Shown here piece after piece: positions 36,665-44,748 of a stretch of 64,000 nt of DNA. Each line of letters starts with the position of its first letter. The first letter of the stretch is position 1. Both the position numbers and the translations under genes were made by a program. The stretch comes from Chengkuizengella sp. SCS-71B (GTDB lineage Bacteria; Bacillota; Bacilli; Paenibacillales; KCTC-33759): assembly GCF_040100845.1 (NCBI RefSeq), contig NZ_JAZHSH010000001.1:2092501-2156500 (forward strand). Reading direction: 5' to 3'. The notes under the pieces were generated by a model, which ran no database searches, was not told the origin of the DNA, and was given only the letters and a program-made list of their open reading frames with translations.

Positions 36665-37648
36665 ATGAATTATAGACAACTAGGTAATAGGGATTTAAAC
36701 GTAAGTGAAGTTAGTTTTGGTACCTGGGCAATTGGTGGTTCTTGGGGTTCAACAAAAGACGAAGAATCATTAGAGGCACTACATAAAGCAATGGATGAAG
36801 GTGTTAATTTTTTTGACACTGCGGATGTTTATGGTGGGGGACACAGTGAAGAATTGTTAGCAAAGGCTACCAAGGGGAAAGAGGATTTAATTCGTATAGG
36901 GACTAAATTTTGTCGTTTTGGAGACATTCATGATCCTAATACATATTCAATGGAATCTGTTCGTAATTACTGTGAAACGAGTTTAAAAAAGCTTAATAGA
37001 GAAGCTATTGATCTTTATCAAATTCATTGTCCTCCAATAGAAATATTAAGAAACGGCAGCGTGTTTGAAGTATTAAATAAATTACAAGAAGAAGGAAAAA
37101 TCCGTCATTATGGAGTTAGTGTAGAAACGGTAGAAGAAGGATTATTATGTTTAGAAAACCCAAATGTAGCTGCTTTGCAAGTTATTTTTAACATATTTAG
37201 ACAAAAGCCTGCTGAAGAACTTCTACCAAAAGCTAAGAAAAATGGAACAGGTATTTTAGTTAGATTACCTTTAGCTAGTGGCTTGTTAACAGGGAAATTC
37301 ACAGAACAAAGCACTTTTGAAGAAGATGACCATCGTCGTTTTAATGAAAATGGAGAAATGTTTAATGTAGGTGAAACATTTGCAGGATTAGGTTTATCAA
37401 AAGGAGCGGAATTAGCAAGTCAATTAACTTGGATTGCAGAGGGTAGGGGGAATATGACAAGAGCAGCGCTGCGTTGGATCCTTGACCACGAAGAAGTAAG
37501 CTGCGTCATTCCAGGATTTAAAAATGTGAAACAAGTAGAAGATAATCTACAGGCAATTGACGTTCCTTCATTTACAATGGAAGAAATGAAAAAATTGAAC
37601 GATTTTTATAAGAGTGAAGTGTTTGACCATATTAGAGGCGTTTACTAG
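36665..37648 (+). CDS. aldo/keto reductase
   Basis: A 327-residue NADPH-dependent TIM-barrel oxidoreductase. Catalytic Asp and Tyr are in FFDTADVYGGGHSEE, with Lys in RIGTKFCRFG and His in LYQIHCPP. The C-terminal cofactor block CVIPGFKNVKQVEDNLQA is intact. It resembles the general-stress AKR11 group of bacilli. Monocistronic; its stop codon abuts a 100-bp intergenic repeat. Confidence 0.9.
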   Translation: MNYRQLGNRDLNVSEVSFGTWAIGGSWGSTKDEESLEALHKAMDEGVNFFDTADVYGGGHSEELLAKATKGKEDLIRIGTKFCRFGDIHDPNTYSMESVRNYCETSLKKLNREAIDLYQIHCPPIEILRNGSVFEVLNKLQEEGKIRHYGVSVETVEEGLLCLENPNVAALQVIFNIFRQKPAEELLPKAKKNGTGILVRLPLASGLLTGKFTEQSTFEEDDHRRFNENGEMFNVGETFAGLGLSKGAELASQLTWIAEGRGNMTRAALRWILDHEEVSCVIPGFKNVKQVEDNLQAIDVPSFTMEEMKKLNDFYKSEVFDHIRGVY

Positions 37649-37751
37649 TGAACTCGTTTAAGCAAAGCTTAAACATCGTGAAATCAGATGGAGACTCTAC
37701 TCCACCTAATTAGGGAGAAACCACCTATAGAGCTGGGCGTCTTAACGCTAA
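37649..37751 (+). repeat. GTTTAAGC intergenic repeat, copy 3
   Basis: Third copy, in plus orientation, starting immediately at the stop codon of the aldo/keto reductase (TAG then TGAACTCGTTTAAGC). Shared blocks GGAGACTCTACTCC and GGGAGAAACCACC. With copies at 412-512 and 13738-13838 it shows the same placement just 3' of a gene in the same direction. Confidence 0.85.
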
Positions 37752-38048
37752 AAATCATAGTTTGAATTAAGATATTAATTCAGACAAAACTATAAACAGT
37801 GGACGATGATATAAAATTATAACATTCGTTCACTGTTTTGTGTTTTTTTGTTCATTAATTTTTCATAATGAATTTCTATTATATATTGTATCACACTTAG
37901 TAGAAATGTAGACTGTAAAGTGATCTGCATTACGATTACTTGTTTTAAACAAGTAATTTGTTGTAAACAATGATCTTAACAATTAAATTATTCAATTTAA
38001 CAGTGTGATTGATTTGAGACTAAAGACAAAGGAAGGAATTCATAACAA
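37752..38048. other. intergenic region with hairpins
   Basis: No gene. AAACAGTG (about 37793) can pair with CACTGTTT (about 37831), followed by GTGTTTTTTTG, a possible long-loop terminator. A perfect palindrome ACTTGTTTTAAACAAGT lies at about 37938-37954. Confidence 0.45.
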
Positions 38049-38828
38049 ATGGGAAAAAACTCATTACTAAAATCGTTCATATTCATCATTATGATCATCG
38101 CTTTTGTTACAGGTTGTGCTGAGAAACCAGAGGAAACATCATCTGAAATGCCTCCACCGAAATTGTTTGATGTAGACATTCATATTAGTCCAGAAGAAAT
38201 TCAAAAAGGACAACCTGTTAATATTGAGGCTATTGTTACTCTTGATTCTGAAAAAATAGAAGATGCAAGTGAAGTGAAATTTGAATTTAAGAAAGATCGC
38301 AATGAACAATCTACTTTCTCCTATGGAACTCATCAAGGAGATGGTGTTTACGCTGTGGAAGAAACATTTGAAGAAGACGGCGTGTATACGGTAACTGCAC
38401 ATGTGACTGCAAGAAATATGCATAATATGCCTAAGAGTCAGTTCACTGTTGGAGAAGTGGATGAAATGACGGATATGGATTCAGGCGAAATGAATCATGA
38501 GAACATGGACGGTACCATGGAGGATTCTAATGAAGGTGGATTAGGAATACATTTAATGGGTACTGAAAATGTGGTTGCAAATAAAGAAGTAGAATTAACA
38601 GCACATCTTCAACAAGGTGATCATTTGTTAACTGATGCCAGTGTGCAATTAGAGATTTGGTTAGACGATAATGAGAAACATGAATATGTCGATGCAACTG
38701 AGGATATGCAGGGGATGTACAAATCAAATTATACTTTCACTTCCAAAGGTACTTATAATGTTACAGTACATGTTGAAAAGGGTGATCAAATTCATGATCA
38801 TAAAGAGCATAAGGTAGAAGTTCAGTGA
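38049..38828 (+). CDS. YtkA-like lipoprotein with two domains
   Basis: A 259-residue lipoprotein (lipobox FVTGC, C23) with a YtkA/FixH-like domain (about 38-135) containing HQGDGVYAVEE and TARNMHNMP, a Met/His/Asp/Glu-rich linker and a second similar domain (about 165-255). The first domain is a clear paralog of the copper-block lipoprotein at 25992. The shared MHNMP block and Met/His linker suggest copper binding outside the cell. It stands alone with its own terminator. Confidence 0.75.
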   Translation: MGKNSLLKSFIFIIMIIAFVTGCAEKPEETSSEMPPPKLFDVDIHISPEEIQKGQPVNIEAIVTLDSEKIEDASEVKFEFKKDRNEQSTFSYGTHQGDGVYAVEETFEEDGVYTVTAHVTARNMHNMPKSQFTVGEVDEMTDMDSGEMNHENMDGTMEDSNEGGLGIHLMGTENVVANKEVELTAHLQQGDHLLTDASVQLEIWLDDNEKHEYVDATEDMQGMYKSNYTFTSKGTYNVTVHVEKGDQIHDHKEHKVEVQ

Positions 38829-38883
38829 TTCTTTAATTCGTCACTTTTACCATTAAAGACTTTGCTAAAATTGAAAATTAAAG

Positions 38884-38914
38884 AAGGTGTCTAAATGATG
38901 GACGCCTTTTTTTT
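38884..38914 (+). terminator. terminator of YtkA-like gene
   Basis: Stem AAGGTGTC with GACGCCTT (one G-U), loop of 9, then eight T residues. Confidence 0.88.
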
Positions 38915-39010
38915 GATATAGTGAAATAACAAGAAATCATATGATCGATGTTTAAATAAAAAGGGGCATATTACAATTTTATTTTAGATTGTTATTTTTG
39001 AAAAAAACTA

Positions 39011-39035
39011 AAACCATTTAATCCAATATTCCGTC
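39011..39035 (+). promoter_or_regulatory. ECF-type promoter before sigma factor
   Basis: AAAC (39011-39014), 17-bp spacer, CGTC (39032-39035), 35 bp before the sigma gene. This is the usual AAC/CGT pattern of autoregulated ECF sigma factors. Confidence 0.6.
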
Positions 39036-39069
39036 TAATAATTACATAAACAGTGAGGGAGGGAAAGTA

Positions 39070-39594
39070 TTGGAGATAGAACAACTTGTAAAAAAGGCTC
39101 AAAATAAAAATGATGATGCATTTAATGAATTAATTTCAATACATAAAGTTCAATTATATAAAATTGCGTTCTCTTATTTTAAAAATGAACAAGATTCTCT
39201 TGAAGCTATTCAGGAAGTAACATATAGAGCTTTTATTAAAATAAAGAAACTTAAAAATCCTCAGTATTTTTCCACATGGTTAATTCGTATTTTATTGAAT
39301 TATTGTAATGATGAATTAAAAAGGAAAAAACGAGCAGAAGTAAATGAGTTCGAAACATCTGTTCAACAAGATGAAAATAAAATTCTTACAAAAATAGATT
39401 TAGAAAAGATGGTGAATCTATTAGATCCCAAATATCAAGAAGTTATCAAGTTGAAATATGTTCACGATTTAACGATTCCACAAATTGCAGAGGTTGTTGA
39501 AAGTCCAGAAGGAACAGTGAAAACCTGGTTAAACAAATCGTTAAAGCTATTAAGAAAACAAATGAAGCGGAAAGGGGGTTCATTTGATGTCTGA
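39070..39594 (+). CDS. ECF RNA polymerase sigma factor
   Basis: 174 residues with sigma-70 region 2 (about 10-80, FSYFKNEQDSLEAIQEVTYRAF, PQYFSTWLIRI) and region 4 (about 110-165, YVHDLTIPQIAEVVESPEGTVKTWLNKSLKLLRKQ). TTG start after GAGGGAGGG. It overlaps the next gene by 8 nt, which encodes a membrane DUF4179 protein, the usual cognate anti-sigma. The promoter resembles an ECF site, so autoregulation is likely. Signal unknown; cell-envelope stress is typical. Confidence 0.92.
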   Translation: MEIEQLVKKAQNKNDDAFNELISIHKVQLYKIAFSYFKNEQDSLEAIQEVTYRAFIKIKKLKNPQYFSTWLIRILLNYCNDELKRKKRAEVNEFETSVQQDENKILTKIDLEKMVNLLDPKYQEVIKLKYVHDLTIPQIAEVVESPEGTVKTWLNKSLKLLRKQMKRKGGSFDV

Positions 39595-40933
39595 TCAAGA
39601 AGCAAATTTGTTTGGTGGATTAAAAGAACAATATAAAGACTTGCCCATACCTGAAAATATTGATTTATATATTAAAAGAGGGATTTCTAAAGTGAATAGA
39701 AAGAGGAAGGTCAGGAGACAATTTAGAATTTCCCTAATCACTGCTAGTTTACTTCTATTTTTATTAATAGGTTCAATAAGAGTATCACCGTCACTAGCAA
39801 TGTACATGAATAACATTCCTGTTTTTTCAAAGGTGGTAGAGTTAATTTATTTTGATAAAGGTCTTAAATCTGCTGTAGACCATGGTTATGTTCAATCGGT
39901 AGGAGAATCAGCTGAGTACGATGATCTGACAGTAACTATTGATCAAGTGATTATAGATGAGGAGAAAATGGTTTTGTTTTATACTGTAAACGAAATTAAA
40001 AATTTTAGTAGTGTTCGTGTTTCTACAGATTTGTTTACCCTCGATGATGAAAGATATGCATATGGTAGTCTGGAAATCCTTGATTATAAAACAGGCGTTG
40101 ACAATTCAGTATTTAATAAAGTTGAATTTGCGTTAAAAGAAGAGATTCCTAATGATTTCATTTTAAAAGTAGATTTGGATGCGGCAGCATGGAATAATAA
40201 AGTGAATAGCTTTTCTGAAACATTGAACTTAGAATTTAGTGTGAATAAAACATTGATTGAAAATGAGAGTGAAATAATCTCACTTAACGAAACGGTTGAA
40301 GTTGAAGGTCAATGGATTACTTTTGAATCACTTTCTATTTATCCTACACGAACTGAATTAAAGATGAAATTTGATGAAAGTAACACAAAAAAAATCTCAG
40401 GTTTTAATGATTTACGAATTGTCGATAATAAAGCCAACGAGTGGAACCCATTAGAAAAAGACAACAGTCCATATTTATTTAAAGAAACAGAGGCTATCCT
40501 ATTCTTAGAGAGCAGTTACTTTGAAGAACTAGAAGAGATGTATATAACCTTCTCTTCAATAAGAGCTGTAGATAAGGACAAATTGGACTTACTTGTAGAC
40601 CTTGATGAAGAAATCATAATGAGAGCTCCTGATGATAAAATTTCCTTATACAAGGTAAATGAGGTGAAATTTGGACCTGCAATGGATAAATTAACTACTT
40701 ATACTTCACTAAATTTTATGATGCAGGATGATTACCAGAGAGATATATTAGAATTTGCATGGGAGTATACTGATATGAAACAAAATTTCTATCTAGCTGC
40801 TTCAATCGGAACAATGGGAGAAAAAACAAAAACAGTTGATATTCCTCAAGAAGAATATAATAACCCAATAAAATTAAGAATCGTAGACTACCCTTCGACA
40901 ATTCATAAAGATGTTCGTTTGAAAATTAAATAA
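39587..40933 (+). CDS. DUF4179 anti-sigma factor
   Basis: About 448 residues. A cytoplasmic N-terminal part of about 45 residues is the likely sigma-binding segment. One membrane helix follows (about 46-64, ISLITASLLLFLLIGSI), then a large extracytoplasmic region with DUF4179 (AVDHGYVQSVGESAEYDDLTVTIDQVIIDEEKMVLFY) and a DUF5643-like domain (YPTRTELKMKF, DLRIVDNKANEW). ATG 39587 is chosen by spacing from AAAGGGGG. It overlaps the sigma gene and should hold it at the membrane. Confidence 0.88.
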   Translation: MSDQEANLFGGLKEQYKDLPIPENIDLYIKRGISKVNRKRKVRRQFRISLITASLLLFLLIGSIRVSPSLAMYMNNIPVFSKVVELIYFDKGLKSAVDHGYVQSVGESAEYDDLTVTIDQVIIDEEKMVLFYTVNEIKNFSSVRVSTDLFTLDDERYAYGSLEILDYKTGVDNSVFNKVEFALKEEIPNDFILKVDLDAAAWNNKVNSFSETLNLEFSVNKTLIENESEIISLNETVEVEGQWITFESLSIYPTRTELKMKFDESNTKKISGFNDLRIVDNKANEWNPLEKDNSPYLFKETEAILFLESSYFEELEEMYITFSSIRAVDKDKLDLLVDLDEEIIMRAPDDKISLYKVNEVKFGPAMDKLTTYTSLNFMMQDDYQRDILEFAWEYTDMKQNFYLAASIGTMGEKTKTVDIPQEEYNNPIKLRIVDYPSTIHKDVRLKIK

Positions 40934-40952
40934 TTGGAAGACTAATTAATAG

Positions 40953-40984
40953 AAGATTGTCCAAAAAATTGGATAATCTTTTTA
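40953..40984 (+). terminator. terminator of sigma/anti-sigma operon
   Basis: AGATTGTCCAA pairs with TTGGATAATCT (one G-U), followed by TTTTT. Confidence 0.88.
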
Positions 40985-41052
40985 ATTTGTCTCTCTAATA
41001 AATTTAGTCCTCTGAATTATTACACAACTATTAGTTCAATAGTATAGTGCTT

Positions 41053-41238
41053 ATGAAAAGAGGTGGGGATATTAATATCAAGGAATCCATCCGTAATGAA
41101 GTACAAGAAAAAGATGAGAGAGAAGTTTTACAGGTGAATAAAGGTAAAAATAAAACAAGTTAATTATGGCGTTACGGTTTGATTGTGAGCTTAGTTTTGT
41201 TGTTATTAAACATCCTACCGCTACTATTTCTATTTTAG
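41053..41238 (+). pseudogene. short anti-sigma-like ORF interrupted by a nonsense codon
   Basis: From ATG 41053 the frame encodes 36 charged residues (IKESIRNEVQEKDEREVLQ) up to TAA 41161. It continues in the same frame with LWRYGLIVSLVLLLLNILP, a membrane helix, to TAG 41236. Together this looks like the cytoplasmic segment and helix of a small membrane protein broken by one stop. AGAGGTGGGG lies after the ATG, so the real start may be a rare codon near 41077. It precedes an anti-sigma paralog that lacks such an N terminus. Confidence 0.45.
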
Positions 41239-41277
41239 AAAGTATAATTTATAGATCAGGAAGGATGGAAAACAACT

Positions 41278-42507
41278 ATGGAGAGAGAGAAATACAGAAA
41301 ATCAATAATTATCTTTAGCATTTGTTTTTTAATAGCTACAATCATCACAATTTGGAAGCTTCCAATGTTTTTTGTGGAAGAATCTAATAGAAATGAAATT
41401 AACGAACTAATCCAACTCGAAAAAGGATTATTAACTGCAGTCGAACATAATTTTATTCAAAAGATCGAAAAATCAGATGAACAAGAAGGAATAATAATCA
41501 CAATAGACTCAATTATTATTGATGAAGCTAAAATGATTGTTTTTTATTCTATGGAGGGTGTAAAGGACTATAAAAGGGTTTTTTCTAATTCTGTAGAATT
41601 ATTGAAAACAAATGGTGAATCGTATGGTGCTGGAAGTACATATGGTTCTCCTGTTCATAATGATGAACAATCCAATATAATTTATGATCGAATTGATTTT
41701 TATTTTATTGATGAAAATATACCTGAAGATATGATCCTAAAGTTAAAATTGGAAGTAGGAGATAACTTATCCGAATCAAAAGAATTAGTGAGCACCTGGT
41801 CAATTCCATTTCAAGTGGATAAAAAGCAGTTTGAAAATAAAAATAGGTTTTATTTAATCAACCAAACTGCACAAATAGAGGAACAATCAATTACATTTCA
41901 TGAATTAATAATTTATCCTACACGCTCCGAGCTCAGGGTTTCTTTTGACGACAATAATTCAAAAAAGATTTTTGGACTAGAAGACCTAAGAATCACAGAT
42001 AACCTAGGGAATGTATGGGGGACTGTAAACAGAGGCTTTTCAGGCACTTATCTGAATGAAAATGAGCATCTTCTTTATTTAGAAAGCAATTACTTTGAAT
42101 ATCCTAAAGAATTGTTTATTGATGTATCTACAATTCGTGCATTAGATAAAAATGCAATGCAATTTCAAGTGGAACTTACTCAAAATGACGAAATAAAAAC
42201 GTCAAACGATAATATTGAACTTAGCAGTATTAAAGACAGTGATGAAGTTTTAAGTTTAGATTTTACAATAACAAGAAGTGATTCTTTATTATTAAATAAA
42301 TCCATGTATACAAAAATAGAATCTGATTTTATAGATGCAAGTGGGAAAATGTATAAAGTTGAGTCCACTGGGGATTATGTAAGTGATGAAAATACTGAGA
42401 AATTCTTGGTTAACATTCCAAAGTTAGAATATAGCTACCCGCTTACATTTACACTTACTGATTTTCCTTCCACAATAGATGGAGAAGTTCGGATAAAAAT
42501 TAAATAA
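41278..42507 (+). CDS. orphan DUF4179-like anti-sigma paralog
   Basis: A 409-residue membrane protein clearly paralogous to the anti-sigma at 39587 outside the membrane (ITIDSIIIDEAKMIVFYS, IYPTRSELRVSFDDNNSKKIFGLEDLRITDN, and a matching end DFPSTIDGEVRIKIK). It starts almost at the membrane helix (about 9-28), so the ~45-residue sigma-binding segment of the first copy is missing. No sigma gene accompanies it. It could be a decoy, a signal sensor without sigma control, or decaying. AAGGATGG ribosome site. Confidence 0.8.
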   Translation: MEREKYRKSIIIFSICFLIATIITIWKLPMFFVEESNRNEINELIQLEKGLLTAVEHNFIQKIEKSDEQEGIIITIDSIIIDEAKMIVFYSMEGVKDYKRVFSNSVELLKTNGESYGAGSTYGSPVHNDEQSNIIYDRIDFYFIDENIPEDMILKLKLEVGDNLSESKELVSTWSIPFQVDKKQFENKNRFYLINQTAQIEEQSITFHELIIYPTRSELRVSFDDNNSKKIFGLEDLRITDNLGNVWGTVNRGFSGTYLNENEHLLYLESNYFEYPKELFIDVSTIRALDKNAMQFQVELTQNDEIKTSNDNIELSSIKDSDEVLSLDFTITRSDSLLLNKSMYTKIESDFIDASGKMYKVESTGDYVSDENTEKFLVNIPKLEYSYPLTFTLTDFPSTIDGEVRIKIK

Positions 42508-42516
42508 TATTAAAAG

Positions 42517-42645
42517 AGGCTGGGACATAAGTTGAAAACTAACTAATTTTTGCATAATACGCATAAATAAAATCGCATGAAATCAAGGATTATTAAATTG
42601 ATTTCATGCGATTTATTCATTTTAATTGGGTTTTGTCCCAGTTCC
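42517..42645. repeat. GGCTGGGACA element, copy 2 (inverted)
   Basis: Same 128-bp element as at 30270-30397, in the opposite orientation. Ends AGGCTGGGACATAA and TTTTGTCCCAG; inner stem at about 42570-42614. It sits between two convergent genes and could terminate both. Confidence 0.88.
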
Positions 42646-42676
42646 TTTTAATAAATTTTTTTTAAATTTTTAAAAC

Positions 42677-43735
42677 TTACGGACGATTAAATTTTGTACG
42701 ATCGCCAGCTATTTTTTTCCACTTGTCTTTTTCAAGTTTCTGAGCTTTTTTATTATTTTTTCTTTCCAAAAATGCAAGTTCTTTTTTCAGTTTTAAGTAG
42801 CTTTCATATCGCGAAGCTTCTAGAATGCCATCTTGGATTGCTATTTTAACTGCACATTTCGGTTCATTATTGTGAGAGCAGTCTTTAAAATGACACTCAC
42901 TTGCTAATTGTTCAATATCTGAGAAAGTATGGTCAAAGCTATCATCTGCTTCCCAAAGTTGAAATTCTCTCATTCCAGGGGTATCCACCATGATCACATC
43001 ATTCGGCAATACAAAGAGTTCTCGATATGTTGTTGTATGTTTACCCTTATCATCATTTCTTATATCTTGAATCTCTTGCACTTCTTCTTCCATTAATAAA
43101 TTTACTAAAGTAGATTTACCTACACCAGATGAACCTGTAAGCGTAATCGTTTGTCCTGCATTCATATAGGGATCTAGTTGTTCAATTCCTGTTTTTTCTA
43201 CTGAACTAATGACACAAATGGGAACTCCAATCGCAATCGATTCAACTTGGGATACTTTTTCATTAACATCATCACATAAATCCGCTTTACTTAACAATAT
43301 CACAGGATTTGCACCACTTTCCCATACCATGACTAAATATCTTTCAATTCTTCTCATATTAAAATCGTCATTTAAAGAAATTACGATAAAAACTGTGTCT
43401 ACATTCGCTGCCACGATTTGTTCCTCTGTTATGATACCTGCTACTTTTCTTGAGAACTTACTTGTTCGTGGTAAAACCGCATGGATGATCGCTTTGTTTT
43501 CCCCTTCCATTTGTTGAAGGACAACCCAATCACCAACAGCAGGATAATCTTCTCGTGAAGTGGATTCAAATCTAAATCTCCCTGATACTTCTCCTAATAC
43601 CTCTCCGATTTCCGTATATACTCTGTATAAACGTTTGTGTTCTAATGCCACACGACCAACTGTAAATTGTTTTTCCTTATATGGTAAAAATTCATTTTCA
43701 AAATATTCGTTCCAACCTAATTTGTTTATATTCAA
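42677..43735 (-). CDS. rsgA: ribosome small-subunit-dependent GTPase A-type protein
   Basis: About 352 residues. An N-terminal OB-like domain (PAVGDWVVLQ) precedes a circularly permuted GTPase with NPVILLSKADL (G4), GSSGVGKSTL (G1) and DTPGMREFQL (G3), and a zinc-knuckle end (CHFKDCSHNNEPKC). It is longer than the ~290-residue housekeeping RsgA and likely the second RsgA paralog seen in many bacilli. TTG 43735 is preferred because the TTGGAGG ribosome site lies 8 nt upstream. A putative attenuator leader precedes it, so expression may respond to ribosome stress. Confidence 0.85.
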   Translation of the reverse strand: MNINKLGWNEYFENEFLPYKEKQFTVGRVALEHKRLYRVYTEIGEVLGEVSGRFRFESTSREDYPAVGDWVVLQQMEGENKAIIHAVLPRTSKFSRKVAGIITEEQIVAANVDTVFIVISLNDDFNMRRIERYLVMVWESGANPVILLSKADLCDDVNEKVSQVESIAIGVPICVISSVEKTGIEQLDPYMNAGQTITLTGSSGVGKSTLVNLLMEEEVQEIQDIRNDDKGKHTTTYRELFVLPNDVIMVDTPGMREFQLWEADDSFDHTFSDIEQLASECHFKDCSHNNEPKCAVKIAIQDGILEASRYESYLKLKKELAFLERKNNKKAQKLEKDKWKKIAGDRTKFNRP

Positions 43736-43776
43736 TGTAAAAGCCTCCAATTGTTATATACTGTAAATTTTAATTT

Positions 43777-43799
43777 AAAAAAGACCGTATTATACGGTC
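43777..43799 (-). terminator. second hairpin in rsgA leader
   Basis: GACCGTA-TAA-TACGGTC followed by TTTTTT on the minus strand, 42 bp before the rsgA start. It lies downstream of the switchable hairpin; whether it is also conditional is unclear. Confidence 0.7.
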
Positions 43800-43836
43800 A
43801 TAGTAGTAGATATGAAGATAAATCTATCTATCCATT

Positions 43837-43869
43837 AAAAAACCGTGAGTTTAATACACAACCCACGGT
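43837..43869 (-). terminator. attenuator hairpin of rsgA leader
   Basis: ACCGTGGGT (43869-43861) pairs with ACTCACGGT (43850-43842, one G-U) and TTTTTT follows. Its 5' arm and loop overlap GGGTTGTGTATT (43864-43853), which is exactly complementary to AATACACAACCC inside the leader ORF (43933-43922). The 12-bp alternative stem would prevent this terminator. Confidence 0.75.
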
Positions 43870-43894
43870 ACAGTAATCAATTGAAGTAATCGAA

Positions 43895-43975
43895 CTAACT
43901 GATAATCGTATTACAAATGGAGGGTTGTGTATTGTTCAATGCAATTAACGTATAAACTCGTAATTTGATTGTCAT
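43895..43975 (-). CDS. 26-codon leader peptide before rsgA
   Basis: A short ORF, MTIKLRVYTLIALNNTQPS followed by seven residues, with a strong AAGGGAGGA ribosome site 8 nt before its ATG and a sigma-A-type promoter ~40 bp upstream. Codons 15-18 contain the antiterminator arm (43933-43922). A ribosome stalled early in the ORF would leave this arm free to pair with 43864-43853 and block the terminator. A ribosome reading through to the TAG would mask it. This is the layout of ribosome-mediated attenuators upstream of antibiotic-response genes. No experiment is known to me. Confidence 0.6.
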   Translation of the reverse strand: MTIKLRVYTLIALNNTQPSICNTIIS

Positions 43976-44015
43976 AAAACATTCCTCCCTTGATTTAGTA
44001 AGTAATTTCTAAATC

Positions 44016-44044
44016 AATATACAATAATTTGATGACGTTGTAAA
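44016..44044 (-). promoter_or_regulatory. promoter of the rsgA leader transcript
   Basis: TTTACA (44044-44039), 17-bp spacer, TATATT (44021-44016) on the minus strand. Transcription would begin about 35 nt before the leader ORF. The -35 box is only ~20 bp from the end of an ISAs1 remnant. Confidence 0.7.
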
Positions 44045-44063
44045 GTCGTTTTTTACTCTCTAC

Positions 44064-44640
44064 CAGGGCAATTGCATTAGACTTGTTTAAAGTAGGTTCA
44101 AAATTTTAAGCAAATAATCGTTATCCCAACCTGCTTTTTTTCGTTTGGTTTCGATACCTCGTTTACAGCACAAGGCTATCTAGTATTTTTGGAATGGCTG
44201 TAATTTCATTAGATTTTTCATCTACTTTCTGTTGCACAAGTGCCATTCCGTTTTCCGTCGCCCAGGCACTTACAAGATGGATCGCTCTCTTTCCTTGTGT
44301 CTTACCGTGAGAGCGACGAACAGATTTACCATCAATGGCAACCACACCTTCAATTTTTTCGATGACCTCTTGAACCCATAACATGAAACATTTTTCAAAG
44401 GTATTGGAGCAAATCATTGAAAATACACGTCCGAAAGTATCATGTGATGGAATACCATTTGGAAGTTCCAAGAAAGACGAGAACCAATCCTGTTTCGCGC
44501 ACCCGAACTCTTCCATCTCCGTCCACTTGTTGGCACCACAAATCGTCGCGGTTACGGCAATTGTTAAAATATCTATTAACTTATGTTCTTTTCGATTTCC
44601 TGATCGAGGGTCTTCCAATCATATCCCATATTGATACAGA
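44064..44640 (-). mobile_element. ISAs1-family remnant
   Basis: A decayed element. One terminus, CAGGGCAATTGCATTAGAC, is at 44064, and a transposase fragment occupies 44163-44618. The N terminus and the middle to C-terminal half of the transposase are missing, and no second end or target duplication was found. Confidence 0.75.
44163..44618 (-). pseudogene. truncated ISAs1-family transposase
   Basis: About 151 codons of an ISAs1 (H-repeat-associated) transposase: EDPRSGNRKEHKLIDILTI near the start, TEMEEFGCAKQDW, PSHDTFGRVFSM, and the first catalytic Asp in VVAIDGKSVRRS. The reading stops after IPKILDSLVL, where intact members continue with the second Asp and the Glu. The only start is TTG with no clear ribosome site. 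Not functional. Confidence 0.88.
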
Positions 44641-44699
44641 CAAATGTGGAATTTTTATATAAACGAAGACAAATGTCCAATCATGTATATCATCCAATG

Positions 44700-44708
44700 C
44701 ATACTATA
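44700..44708 (+). promoter_or_regulatory. possible sigma-K -10 element
   Basis: CATACTATA matches the sporulation sigma-K -10 pattern CATA-N3-TA, 41 bp before the Ena-like gene. The -35 AC is not clear, so support is partial. Confidence 0.35.
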
Positions 44709-44748
44709 TTTCATCAAATAAATAATCTAATAAAGGTGTGATTTTATT

